From assembly GCA_910587995.1 (NCBI GenBank), contig CAJUNS010000015.1, positions 1 through 53,758 of the forward strand: DNA of 53,758 nucleotides, given 5' to 3'. This stretch comes from an uncultured Oscillospiraceae bacterium. GTDB taxonomy: Bacteria > Bacillota_A > Clostridia > Oscillospirales > Acutalibacteraceae. Every line of letters begins with the position of its first letter. The stretch's first letter is position 1. A program made the translations under genes and the position numbers. This document shows positions 34,504 to 42,920 of the stretch, piece by piece. A model generated the notes under the pieces. That model did no database searches, was not told the DNA's origin, and was given only the letters and a program-made list of their open reading frames with translations.

Positions 34504-35466
34504 TCACAGCTGCAGCCGCTCCGCATAAAAGGCGGCCCGCCGGTCAATCTCGGTGTAGTCCACCCGGCCGCTTTTCAAAAACTCTTGGAGCGCCTCCCAG
34601 TCCGGCACACCGGCCCGCCCGCCCATCCGGGTGCACTTGACGCAGGCGGCGGCAGTGGCCACTTTCGCGGACTCGATGGAATTCAGCCCCCGGAGCGCCC
34701 CAGCCAGATAGGCCCCGTGAAACACATCCCCGGCCCCGGTGGTGTCCACCACGGGCACCGGGTAGGCGGGCAGGCGGAAGCCCCCGCAGTCTTGGCTGAA
34801 CCCGGCGCAGCCCTGGGGCCCCAGGGTAAAAATTACGGTGGAGGGGCCTTGGCCGCAGAGGGCTTTGCAGTTGGATTCATAGTTCTCATCGTGAAAGAGC
34901 ACCTTGTAGCAGAATTCCGACCCGATGAACACATCGATCAGGCCGATTTGGTCCATCAGCTCCGAGGAATAGGAGTCCGCGTCCACAAGAATCTTCGCCC
35001 CGGCCTGTTTGGCTTTTTGCACCGCGGTCATGGCCACGCCGGTTACATGGGAGATGAAAAACCACTGGCAGTTTTCCAGAATCTCCCCGTCCAGCTCCTC
35101 CCGGGCCGGGGGCTGGGCAGAGCCCCGGCGGTAGACGATGCTGCGGCCCTGGGTCTCCCGGTCGCTGATGACAATGGAGAGGGATGTGGTCTCCCCCTCC
35201 CGGCGGAGCAGGTTGGAGGTATCCACCCCATGGCGCTGAAAGTCCTTTTGGCAGAAGCCGCCATAGTCGTCGCTGCCCACAGCCCCCAAAATGGCGCACT
35301 TGGCTCCCAGCCGGGCCGCGGCGGTCAGGCCGGAGGCCACCTTGCCCCCGCCCTGCCAGCTCAGGGCATTAATCCCGGCCCCGCCGTTGGGCTTGGGGAA
35401 CACGTCCACATTCACCGCCAAATCCACGCAGGGCATATCATAGCCGGCAATTTCAAATTGTTTCAC
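34504..35466 (-). CDS. PfkB-family carbohydrate kinase
   Basis: 320 residues of the ribokinase fold. The first signature, GGGKVASGLTAAARLGAKCAILGAVG, and the second, VDTTGAGDVFHGAYLAGAL (~239-257, catalytic Asp in GAGD), are both clear. I use GTG 35466, which has GGGAGG 8 nt upstream; a GTG at 35484 overlapping the aldolase stop (GTGA) would add six residues and hide that site. It sits between the aldolase and isomerase genes, so it likely phosphorylates the ketose that the aldolase then cleaves. Confidence 0.9.
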   Translation of the reverse strand: MKQFEIAGYDMPCVDLAVNVDVFPKPNGGAGINALSWQGGGKVASGLTAAARLGAKCAILGAVGSDDYGGFCQKDFQRHGVDTSNLLRREGETTSLSIVISDRETQGRSIVYRRGSAQPPAREELDGEILENCQWFFISHVTGVAMTAVQKAKQAGAKILVDADSYSSELMDQIGLIDVFIGSEFCYKVLFHDENYESNCKALCGQGPSTVIFTLGPQGCAGFSQDCGGFRLPAYPVPVVDTTGAGDVFHGAYLAGALRGLNSIESAKVATAAACVKCTRMGGRAGVPDWEALQEFLKSGRVDYTEIDRRAAFYAERLQL

Positions 35467-35480
35467 CGCGCTGTCCTCCC

Positions 35481-36332
35481 TCACAGGGAAAAGCCGTTGG
35501 GGTTCAGCAGGCGCATTTTCCCCCGGACAAAGTCCACGGCCCCTTGGGCGGCCTCCTCCATCAGCCCCGGCAGGCCGCCTTTGGCCCCCGCCTCCATGGC
35601 CCCGGCAACGCTCTGGCAGCAGGCCTGGAAGTACTCGGTGGCAATGTTGAACTTGCTCATGCCCAGACGCACGCTCTCCCGCAGCTGGTCATGGGGGATG
35701 CCGGAGCAGCCATGGAGCACCAGCGGTACGGGCGCCGCCTTGCGCAGGGCGGCAATCCGGCCGAAGTCCAGGCTGGGGGCCTGTATGTACTCCCCATGGG
35801 CGTTGCCCACCGCCACGGCCAAAGAGCCGCAGCCGGTTTTCTCCACAAATTCCTGGGCTTGGGCCACGCTGGTGTATTTGCCGGAGTCGGTGATGTCCTC
35901 CAGCCGGGCGCCCGAGCCCACATGGCCCAGCTCCGCCTCCACGTCCACGCCGAAGACCGCGGCTGTGCGGGTCACGGCGGCGGTCAGCGCAAGGTTTTCC
36001 TCATAGGGCAGGGCCGAACCGTCCACCATCACCGAGGGAAACCCGGCCTTTATGCCCTTTACCGCGATTTCATAGCTGGCGGAGTGGTCCAGATGCACGG
36101 CTATGGGCACCGGCGACTGGGCCGCCAGGTCCTTGGCAATGGCGGCAATGTGCTCTAGGGCAATGTAGCTTTCAAATCCGGGGTACAGCTGAATAATCAC
36201 AGGGACCCGCTCCCGCTCCGCTGCCTGGGCCACCCATTTTACCGTTTCATAATTGAACACGTTCACAGCCGCCACGCCGTAATGGTTTTCTGTCGCGTGG
36301 GTTAAAATATCCTTTACCTTTGCCAGCGGCAT
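35481..36332 (-). CDS. class II (zinc) fructose/tagatose-bisphosphate-type aldolase
   Basis: 283 residues. The zinc/catalytic motif VHLDHSASYE (~80-89), a GNAHGEY block (~175) and VLHGCSGIPHDQLRESVRLGMSKFNIATE (~204-232) are the family signatures. It resembles the Fba/GatY/KbaY/IolJ group and should cleave a ketose phosphate to dihydroxyacetone phosphate and an aldehyde. The usual HGGSG reads HGCSG here. It follows the ThuA-like gene and precedes the kinase, as in a linear catabolic operon. Whether it acts on a mono- or bisphosphate is open. Confidence 0.9.
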   Translation of the reverse strand: MPLAKVKDILTHATENHYGVAAVNVFNYETVKWVAQAAERERVPVIIQLYPGFESYIALEHIAAIAKDLAAQSPVPIAVHLDHSASYEIAVKGIKAGFPSVMVDGSALPYEENLALTAAVTRTAAVFGVDVEAELGHVGSGARLEDITDSGKYTSVAQAQEFVEKTGCGSLAVAVGNAHGEYIQAPSLDFGRIAALRKAAPVPLVLHGCSGIPHDQLRESVRLGMSKFNIATEYFQACCQSVAGAMEAGAKGGLPGLMEEAAQGAVDFVRGKMRLLNPNGFSL

Positions 36333-36355
36333 GGTACCACACCTCTCCTTTTTGC

Positions 36356-37120
36356 TTATTTTGGCTGGTGCAGCCCCTGGATGCTGTGCTCCAGCTGGGC
36401 CTTAACCTCCACCACAGGCGGGGGATTGCCAAAGGTGGTGTTGGGGAACCGGATGGGCGCGGCCCACTTGACCGCGTTGGTGATGACCTTCTGAATCTCC
36501 GGCTGGTGGTAGATGGGGAACACCTCGTGGCCGGGCCGGAAGTAGAAGATTTTGCCCTTGCCCCGGTGGTAGCAGCAGCCGCTGCGGAACACCTCGCCCC
36601 CCTCAAACCAGCTGATAAACACCAGCTCGTCCGGCTGGGGGATGTCAAAGCGCTCGCCGTACATCTCCTCGTGGGGGATGATAATTTTTTCGTCCAGGCC
36701 GTCCACAACGGGGTGGCTGGGGTCAATCACCCACAGAATTTCCTTCTCTCCGTCCTCCCGCCATTTGAGTTTCCAAGTGTCCGTGCCGCAGACCTTGCTG
36801 AAGATTTTAGAGGCGTGGCCCGAGTGCAGCACAATAAGGCCCATGCCCTCCAAAATCCGGCGGTATACCCGGTCCACAATCTCATCCTCCACCTGGTGAT
36901 GGGCCATGTGCCCCCACCAGACCAGCACGTCGGTATTGTCCAAAACCTCCTGGGTCAGGCCATGCTCCGGCTCTTTCAAGGTGGCGGTGCGCACGTTCAT
37001 GCCCGCTTCTTTTAAAAACCCGGCGATGCAGCCGTGGATGCCCTGGGGGTAAACCTCCGCCACCTCGGGGAACTGCACCTCGTGCAAATATTCATTCCAT
37101 ACGGTTACGTTGACAGACAT
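36356..37120 (-). CDS. ThuA-like protein
   Basis: 254 residues of the ThuA (trehalose utilisation) family, with a class I glutamine-amidotransferase-like fold. Recognisable blocks are NVTVWNEYLHEVQFPEVAEVYPQGIHG at the N-terminus, DVLVWWGHMAHHQV (~65-78), GLIVLHSGHASKIF (~94-107) and FYFRPGHEVFPIYHQPEIQKVI near the end. ThuA works with the MocA-type ThuB in oxidising trehalose and related disaccharides. Here it is the first gene of an operon ending in a MocA-type gene. The ribosome site is GAAAGGAG. Confidence 0.88.
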   Translation of the reverse strand: MSVNVTVWNEYLHEVQFPEVAEVYPQGIHGCIAGFLKEAGMNVRTATLKEPEHGLTQEVLDNTDVLVWWGHMAHHQVEDEIVDRVYRRILEGMGLIVLHSGHASKIFSKVCGTDTWKLKWREDGEKEILWVIDPSHPVVDGLDEKIIIPHEEMYGERFDIPQPDELVFISWFEGGEVFRSGCCYHRGKGKIFYFRPGHEVFPIYHQPEIQKVITNAVKWAAPIRFPNTTFGNPPPVVEVKAQLEHSIQGLHQPK

Positions 37121-37200
37121 GGAAAAAAACTCCTTTCAAATCGTTTGCAGTCCTTAAAAATTGGATAAAAACCTTCCGCTTTTACCAGAACTTTTCCCTC

Positions 37201-37221
37201 ATTATAGCCGGGACGCCCGGC
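37201..37221 (-). promoter_or_regulatory. promoter of the thuA-like operon with an embedded inverted repeat
   Basis: Minus strand: perfect -10 TATAAT (37201-37206). Immediately upstream is a 6-bp perfect inverted repeat GCCGGG-3 nt-CCCGGC (37207-37221), in the spacer. The -35 is poor (TTCCTT near 37224), as expected for an activated or repressed promoter. Confidence 0.55.
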
Positions 37222-37304
37222 AAAAGGAATAGAGGATTCAGCCTTCTTTTTGGACATTTCCGACTTTTACAGTTACCGCACTCCTTCCGTAAGGGAGGCG
37301 TTTT

Positions 37305-38180
37305 TCAGCGGACATGCCCTTTGGCATAAAAGGCCGGCGGCATGCCCGTGTGCTTTTTAAACTGGCGGCTGAAGTAAAACTGGTCGGAAAAACCGGTTTC
37401 TTCCGCAATTTCCCACAGTTTCATGTCCGTGGTGGCCAGCAGCTCTTTGGCCCGGTTCATCCGCACCCAGGCGAGATATTGGAAAATAGACCGGCCGTTC
37501 AGCCGGTGGAAGATGCGGTTTAGGTAATCAAAATTCATGCCCAACATGGACTCCAGCTGTTTTCCCGTAATCTTCTCCCCATAGTGGCGGTTCAGGTAGG
37601 CGGTCAGCTCCTCCAGCCGGCGCAGCGTCCGAAGCGGCAGCTGGCCGCCCCGCCCGGCCAAAGCCTCCTGGGCGCTGTTTTGGGACAGAGCGACTAAAAT
37701 CTCCAAAAGCTTGCAGGCCCACAGGGTCCGGTAGTTTGGCGAGGCCCCCCGGGCCGCGATGGCCTCCTCAAAATACCCGGCCAGCCGGGCGCGGGCCTCG
37801 GGGCTTTCGATGTGGGCCAGCTTGGGCAGCAGGCAGCGCTGCATGTCAAACTTCGCCTCGCCCTCTTCCGGATACCCGGCGGCTGGCGGCTCCCCCGGCG
37901 GGACGGGCAGCAGGGCCAGGTTGCTGAAGTGGACGAAATAATAGTCGCAGCGGGCGGGCTTTGTGCCCTCGTGAACCAGGCCGGGATGCAGAAGCAAAAC
38001 ATCCCCCGGCCCCAGGGCAAAGTCCTCCGCCTCCTCCCGCAGGTGCATGGCCCCGCCGGTTAGGTAGTAAAGGATGAACTCCCCGTTGCGGCGGCGGAAA
38101 TGGGTCCACTCCCCTTTGGGCGCGAAGCGGTTTAAAAAGCTTACATGGGGCAGCGTGGTCAGGCTTGCCAAATAATCCAT
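37305..38180 (-). CDS. AraC-family transcriptional regulator of the sugar regulon
   Basis: 291 residues. An N-terminal cupin-like sensor (FILYYLTGGAMHLREEAEDFALGPGDVLLLHPGLVHEG, ~33-70) is joined to a C-terminal pair of helix-turn-helices (ITGKQLESMLGMNFDYLNRIFHRLNG and LWEIAEETGFSDQFYFSRQFKKHTGMPP). It lies just upstream of, and points at, the thuA-like operon, and is divergent from the YesM-type kinase gene. This architecture fits sugar-responsive activators. The inducer is unknown. Confidence 0.9.
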   Translation of the reverse strand: MDYLASLTTLPHVSFLNRFAPKGEWTHFRRRNGEFILYYLTGGAMHLREEAEDFALGPGDVLLLHPGLVHEGTKPARCDYYFVHFSNLALLPVPPGEPPAAGYPEEGEAKFDMQRCLLPKLAHIESPEARARLAGYFEEAIAARGASPNYRTLWACKLLEILVALSQNSAQEALAGRGGQLPLRTLRRLEELTAYLNRHYGEKITGKQLESMLGMNFDYLNRIFHRLNGRSIFQYLAWVRMNRAKELLATTDMKLWEIAEETGFSDQFYFSRQFKKHTGMPPAFYAKGHVR

Positions 38181-38268
38181 GAAAAAAACCTCCTTTCCTG
38201 GGCGGGCCTACTCAAGAACCGGGGCGCTTCCGCCTTTTGCGGGCCCTCCCGCCTGTCCCCCCGTCCTC

Positions 38269-38297
38269 TTGAATTCCACAAAGGGGCATGGTATAAT
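38269..38297 (+). promoter_or_regulatory. sigma-A promoter of the YesM/YesN genes
   Basis: -35 TTGAAT (38269-38274), 17-bp spacer, perfect -10 TATAAT (38292-38297). The short leader contains a GC-rich hairpin (about 38318-38342). Confidence 0.75.
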
Positions 38298-38361
38298 AAA
38301 TTTATATCATGCTAAAAACAGCCGGGGGCTTTCCCCCCGCTGAAAAAAGGGAGGCCCGGTT

Positions 38362-40116
38362 ATGAAAGAATGCCCTTGGCGGGTCAAGATTTCCTATCTG
38401 CTTACCGCTGGGTTTATTGGGCTTGTGGCAGCGCCTTTTTTGCTTTTGGTGTTCTATAATCTGCGCTCTTTCGACTACCAGGCCAACGAACGGCTTTTGC
38501 AGGATGGAAACTACATCCTCCACTCCACCGAGCGGAGCATCTCGGAAAAACTGGACTCTGTGGAGACCATTGTCAGCGCCTTGGCCTACAACAGCAATCT
38601 CTCCTCCTTCCTTGCCCGCAGCTATTCCGGCGCGGCCTCCTTTGAGGAGTACAGCCAGACGGTGCTGCCCATTTTGCAAAGCGCCGCCGATTCCGCCTCT
38701 CCGCCCATTCAGCGGCTCTGGGTGCTGTCTCAAAACCGCACCCTGCCCAACGGCTCAACCCTGCTCAAGCACGCCTCCACCGCCCAGCTGGAGGCTTTGG
38801 AGGAATTTTTGGACGGCCGTCCCAACGGCGGCTGGCACTATTCCCCCGAAAACCTAATTCCAAACTCCCTGGAGTCCTACCTGCGGCAGGATTTCTACTT
38901 TGTACACGCCATTGCCTCGCCCTATGGCCGCCAGGTGGGCTATGTGGTGGCAAAAGTGCTGTCCTCCACCCTGTTTGGAGAGTTCCTCTTGTCCCAGGAC
39001 TCCCAGAGGGCCTTCTTTTTGCTGGACGGGGAAAACCGCCCCTGCATGTCCAATGTGGCCCTGGAGGAAGGGCTGGTGTTCCCCACCGGGCCGGAGGTTT
39101 CCCGCAGCCCCCAGGTGCTGTACCTAAGCACCCAGGCCAGCCGCCTGCCGCTGGGGCTGGGCCTGGCCTTCTCCTCGCCAGACCGGCAGGTGCTGCTGGA
39201 CAAGTCCTTTACGGCCATTTTGGCGGTGCTGGTGGTTTCTGTGCTGTTTCTTTTCGGTTTTTATTACATTCTCCATATCATCGCGGTCCGCCTGCGGGCC
39301 TATGCCCGCGACATGGAGCGCATTGCCGCCTCCGGCTTCAAGGGCAGGCTGAATGTCTCCCACCTGTATGAGCTGGGGGAAATCGGCGTTCAGTTTAACG
39401 ACACATTAACGGAGATCCACTCGCTCATGCGGGAGAAAATCCGCCAGGAAACCGCCTACAAAGACATTCAGCTGCAAGCTCTTATGTCACAGATCAACCC
39501 CCATTTTATATACAACACCTTGGATATGTTTTCCGCCAAGCTGGCGCTTAATGGGGAATATGAGATTTCGGACTATATGAGCGACTTCGCCGGGATGCTG
39601 CGCTATAACACCACCACCCCCGGCATGTTCCTTCCTCTTGGGGATGAGGTGGAGTACACCAAAAGCTATGTGAATCTTCAGCGCTGCCGCTACGGCTCCG
39701 CCATTGCCCTGCGTATCCATATTCCGCCGGCGCTCCTTGGGGTCCAGGTGCTGCGGCTGCTGCTGCAGCCTGTGGTGGAAAACGCCTTTGTCCACGGCTT
39801 TGTGCAGCTGCCCCCCAACGCCCGCCGGGAGGTGGTGATTACCGCCCGGGCCTCGCGGGGCCTTCTGCTTTTGCGGGTTCGGGACAACGGCCAGGGCATC
39901 CCGCCGGAGCAGGTCCGCCAAATGAACGAGACCTTTGCCCAGCCCTCTCCGGTCCTGAAAAAGGACAAACGCAAGGGCAGCATTGGCCTGGAAAACATCA
40001 ACCAGCGGCTTCAGCTGTTTTATGCCGGTCAGGGGCGGATCTTCCTGCGGAGCATTCCCGGCGGGCATACCAGCGTGTTCCTCGTTTTCAAAAATCAAGG
40101 GGGCGATGTGGGATGA
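38362..40116 (+). CDS. YesM-type sensor histidine kinase
   Basis: 584 residues. A membrane helix at ~14-36 (LLTAGFIGLVAAPFLLLVFYN) and another at ~278-305 flank a large extracellular sensor. A HAMP-like linker follows. The kinase core has the LytS/YesM-type His motif SQINPHFIYNTLDMFSAKL (His ~381), then LLQPVVENAFVHGF and VRDNGQGIPPEQV. The stop overlaps the regulator start by 4 bp (ATGA). In Firmicutes such pairs respond to extracellular oligosaccharides and switch on adjacent LplABC-type importers, which are encoded next to it here. Confidence 0.93.
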   Translation: MKECPWRVKISYLLTAGFIGLVAAPFLLLVFYNLRSFDYQANERLLQDGNYILHSTERSISEKLDSVETIVSALAYNSNLSSFLARSYSGAASFEEYSQTVLPILQSAADSASPPIQRLWVLSQNRTLPNGSTLLKHASTAQLEALEEFLDGRPNGGWHYSPENLIPNSLESYLRQDFYFVHAIASPYGRQVGYVVAKVLSSTLFGEFLLSQDSQRAFFLLDGENRPCMSNVALEEGLVFPTGPEVSRSPQVLYLSTQASRLPLGLGLAFSSPDRQVLLDKSFTAILAVLVVSVLFLFGFYYILHIIAVRLRAYARDMERIAASGFKGRLNVSHLYELGEIGVQFNDTLTEIHSLMREKIRQETAYKDIQLQALMSQINPHFIYNTLDMFSAKLALNGEYEISDYMSDFAGMLRYNTTTPGMFLPLGDEVEYTKSYVNLQRCRYGSAIALRIHIPPALLGVQVLRLLLQPVVENAFVHGFVQLPPNARREVVITARASRGLLLLRVRDNGQGIPPEQVRQMNETFAQPSPVLKKDKRKGSIGLENINQRLQLFYAGQGRIFLRSIPGGHTSVFLVFKNQGGDVG

Positions 40117-41657
40117 TTCAGGTGTTGATCGTAGACGACGACTCCCTGCTGTGCCGCGCCATGGCCAACAAGCTGGAATATGTGAACCAGGAGGGGGGCC
40201 TGGATTTGGCCCCGGCCATAACCGCGGGCACGGCCCGGGAGGCCCTGGCCATTATTCGGGAAAAGCCGGTGGACATTTTGATTACCGATGTGCAGATGCC
40301 CTACCAGTCCGGCCTGGAGCTGATCGACGCGGTTCGCGGCCAGTTCCCTTTGATGCAGCTGGTCGTGCTCAGCGGCTACAGCGACTATGACTACATGCGC
40401 AGCGCCCTGCGCTCCGGCGTGACAGACTACCTGCTAAAGCCCGTTAAGATTCTCCAGCTCAAGGAGATCATCCAAAAGTGCATTGACAACATCCACGCCA
40501 ACCTGGACTCCGGCGAGGCCCTGGCCATACAAAAGCAGGCGGCGCTGAACGACCGGACCGGAAAATACTGCAACGCCCTGCTGCTGCGCGCCCCGGCTCC
40601 CGCCCGGCCAGAGGGCCTGACGCAGCCCGCCTTTTTTGCGGCGGTTTTTTCCGCCGGTTGTCCAGACGACCGGTTTTCCGAGCTTCTCCGGCAGTTTTCT
40701 CAAAAAACGCCCTCGGAAAGCCCGCTGGTGCTCCGCAGTTTTCAAGACGTGAATCAGTCTCAAATTCTGCTGGTGAACGCCCCGGAAGACGAAGGCCGGG
40801 TGCGGACCTATTTGGAACGTTTTTGCGCCTTTGCCGCCGAAAAGGGCCTGGCCTGCCGCTGCGGGGTCAGCCGGGCGGGCGGCAGCCTGGACCAGTTCCC
40901 CAAGCTCCACCGCCAGGCCGGGTATGCCCTGGCCCACCAGATGATTCAAAGCTTCACGGTGAAGATGGCGGAAGAGGCCCCCGAAAAGCTGGCCCGCAGC
41001 CCGGAGGACCTGTTCCGCAAATCCTCCCGAAGAATTCAGGCGGCGTTTCAAAGCCGCAATTTTGGCCAGATATACGCCGCCCTAAACGAAGTGTTCACTT
41101 TAGAGTATGTTTCCGCCCACCAGGCCGCTCTGGGGGACATCCTGGACTATTACAACGGCTTCAGCGACCAGATCCGGCAGCTCTCCACCGCCTTGCAGGT
41201 GGATTTGGAGCGGATCCGGAGCTTCCCCCTTTTCACCAGCCTGGACGACCTGCGGAGCTATTTTCAAGAGCTTCTCTACCGGCTGCAATGGCAGAGCGAA
41301 AAGGAGACCGAGAAGACCCATTATGTCATTACCCAGGCCATTAGCTACATGGAGCGGCACTATAACCAGGACATCACCATGAAGGACGTTGCCGCCGCCA
41401 TGAACATGAGCTACACCTATTTCAGCAAATTTTTCAAGGAGCAAACCCACCAGAGCTTCTCCGAGTGCCTGACCAGCATCCGAATGGGCGAGGCCAAGCG
41501 CCTGATTATGGAGGACCCCTCCATTAAAATCAAGGAGGTGGCCCATCTGGTGGGCTATGAAAGCGTCTACTCCTTCTCCCGGGCCTTCAAGCAGTACTAC
41601 AAGGTATCCCCCACGGCCCTAAGCGGCGGCCCGGCCTCTGGCAGGGGCGGGCGTTAA
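40113..41657 (+). CDS. YesN-type response regulator with AraC output domain
   Basis: 514 residues. The receiver has DDDSLLCRAM at the start, the phospho-acceptor in ILITDVQMPYQSG (Asp ~55) and Lys in YLLKPVKI. A long middle domain follows, then the AraC-type DNA-binding domain at ~410-510 (ITMKDVAAAMNMSYTYFSKFFKEQTHQSF and IKEVAHLVGYESVYSFSRAFKQYY). Its TAA overlaps the stop of the convergent dehydrogenase gene within a TTAA. A likely target is the direct-repeat site upstream of the LplB gene (46678-46695). Pairing with the preceding kinase is clear from overlap. Confidence 0.93.
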   Translation: MIQVLIVDDDSLLCRAMANKLEYVNQEGGLDLAPAITAGTAREALAIIREKPVDILITDVQMPYQSGLELIDAVRGQFPLMQLVVLSGYSDYDYMRSALRSGVTDYLLKPVKILQLKEIIQKCIDNIHANLDSGEALAIQKQAALNDRTGKYCNALLLRAPAPARPEGLTQPAFFAAVFSAGCPDDRFSELLRQFSQKTPSESPLVLRSFQDVNQSQILLVNAPEDEGRVRTYLERFCAFAAEKGLACRCGVSRAGGSLDQFPKLHRQAGYALAHQMIQSFTVKMAEEAPEKLARSPEDLFRKSSRRIQAAFQSRNFGQIYAALNEVFTLEYVSAHQAALGDILDYYNGFSDQIRQLSTALQVDLERIRSFPLFTSLDDLRSYFQELLYRLQWQSEKETEKTHYVITQAISYMERHYNQDITMKDVAAAMNMSYTYFSKFFKEQTHQSFSECLTSIRMGEAKRLIMEDPSIKIKEVAHLVGYESVYSFSRAFKQYYKVSPTALSGGPASGRGGR

Positions 41658-42730
41658 ACCGGCAGCCATCTCTGCTCTCCGGCAGACCGGATGATGCTTT
41701 CCAGGGCGTGCTGGATGTGGCAGCCCTCCTGGATGGAGGCGGCCATGCCATCGCCCACCCCGTTGAGGATGTCCGCAAAGGACTGCATCTGGTCCGTGCG
41801 GAAGCGGTCTGGAATGGGCAGGTTGGTGAAGGCCCCGGCGCGGCCGGTCACCGGCCCAATGCACACCTCAATCTCGTCCACGCCGGGAGCTTTGGCGTCC
41901 AGGGTGTAAACCACGGCGCCCTGACTGCCGTAAATCTCCAGGCGCTGGTAGTTGCCCCGGCCATACGCAAAGCGGGTAATCTCAAAATCGGCGGCTACGC
42001 CATCCTCCATCTCCATCAGGAAGTTGCAGAAGTCGTCCACATCCACAGGGCCCAGGCCCTCGCCCTCTTCCAGCCGGCGCATTTTCGTAAAGGTGTCCGC
42101 ATGGCCCACGGCTTTTACATAGTCCTTTCCCGTGACAAAGCTTACCAAATCCAAGGCGTGGCAGCCCAGGTCGCCCAAAGCGCCGGTGCCGGTAAGCTCT
42201 TTGATGTACCGCCAGGACCGGGGCAGGTCCCATTCCGGTCCGCCTCCGGCTTGGAGATACTGCATATACACATGATAGATTTTTCCAATGTGGCCCTTCC
42301 CTATAATATCCTTCATATAGCGCGCCGCGGCCTTAAAGCGGTAGGAGAAGCACACCATGTTGGGCAGCCCCCGCCCGGCGGTCATCCGGGCCAGAATGTC
42401 CGCCTCCTCCGCGGTTATGGTAACGGGCTTCTCAATGGAATAGGGCTTGCCCGCCTCAATGGCTGCTTTGGCAATCTCGAAATGGGCGTTGTTGGAGGTG
42501 GAGATGTCAATGGCGTCCACATCCGGGCAGTTGATCAGGTCCTGATAATTGGCAAAGCAATGGGCGGGGTCAAGGCCGTATGTTTTCCGCGCGTATTCCA
42601 TGCGTTCGGGTTTGAGGTCACACACAGCGGCCAGCTGCAGGTCTGGGCTGTTGGCAATGCCGGGCAGGTGCACGCCTTGGGAAATTCCCCCAATGCCTAC
42701 GCTGCCAACGCGCCAAATTTTCTTTTCCAT
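41654..42730 (-). CDS. Gfo/Idh/MocA-family oxidoreductase 2
   Basis: 358 residues, the same length as the paralogue at 31945-33021 and alike over the whole sequence. The start MEKKIWRVGSVGIGGISQGVH, the EKPVTITAEEADILA motif and GTGALGDLGCHALDLV are shared. ATG 42730 follows AGGAGG. It is last in the importer operon, behind the binding-protein gene and two hairpins that may lower its expression. Probably it oxidises the imported sugar or a derivative. The differences between paralogues concentrate around residues 165-180 (AWGLPRAECP versus AGGGPEWDLP), which could affect substrate choice. Confidence 0.9.
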   Translation of the reverse strand: MEKKIWRVGSVGIGGISQGVHLPGIANSPDLQLAAVCDLKPERMEYARKTYGLDPAHCFANYQDLINCPDVDAIDISTSNNAHFEIAKAAIEAGKPYSIEKPVTITAEEADILARMTAGRGLPNMVCFSYRFKAAARYMKDIIGKGHIGKIYHVYMQYLQAGGGPEWDLPRSWRYIKELTGTGALGDLGCHALDLVSFVTGKDYVKAVGHADTFTKMRRLEEGEGLGPVDVDDFCNFLMEMEDGVAADFEITRFAYGRGNYQRLEIYGSQGAVVYTLDAKAPGVDEIEVCIGPVTGRAGAFTNLPIPDRFRTDQMQSFADILNGVGDGMAASIQEGCHIQHALESIIRSAGEQRWLPV

Positions 42731-42789
42731 GGCGGTTCCTCCTAAACTTAAAAATATTGTGATTTTTGAAATATATGGTAAAATAGGAT

Positions 42790-42821
42790 GGCCTCTGGCA
42801 GGCTTTGGCTTACCAGAGGCC
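42790..42821 (-). other. 9-bp hairpin between importer and dehydrogenase genes
   Basis: GGCCTCTGG/CCAGAGGCC perfect stem with a 14-nt loop and no strong T tail. It is likely an RNA-stabilising or attenuating structure. Confidence 0.5.
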
Positions 42822-42860
42822 AAAATACCTTTTCACTAATCTTTTTCTTTTCTATGGAGA

Positions 42861-42884
42861 GAGCCCGGAATCAAATCCGGGCTC
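42861..42884 (-). terminator. weak terminator or attenuator after the binding-protein gene
   Basis: GAGCCCGGA/TCCGGGCTC 9-bp stem 37 bp after the stop, followed on the minus strand by TCTCC, so termination is probably partial. Confidence 0.5.
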
Positions 42885-42920
42885 CTTTCCTGTTCTATTG
42901 CAGCCGCAGCGGCTTTTGGT

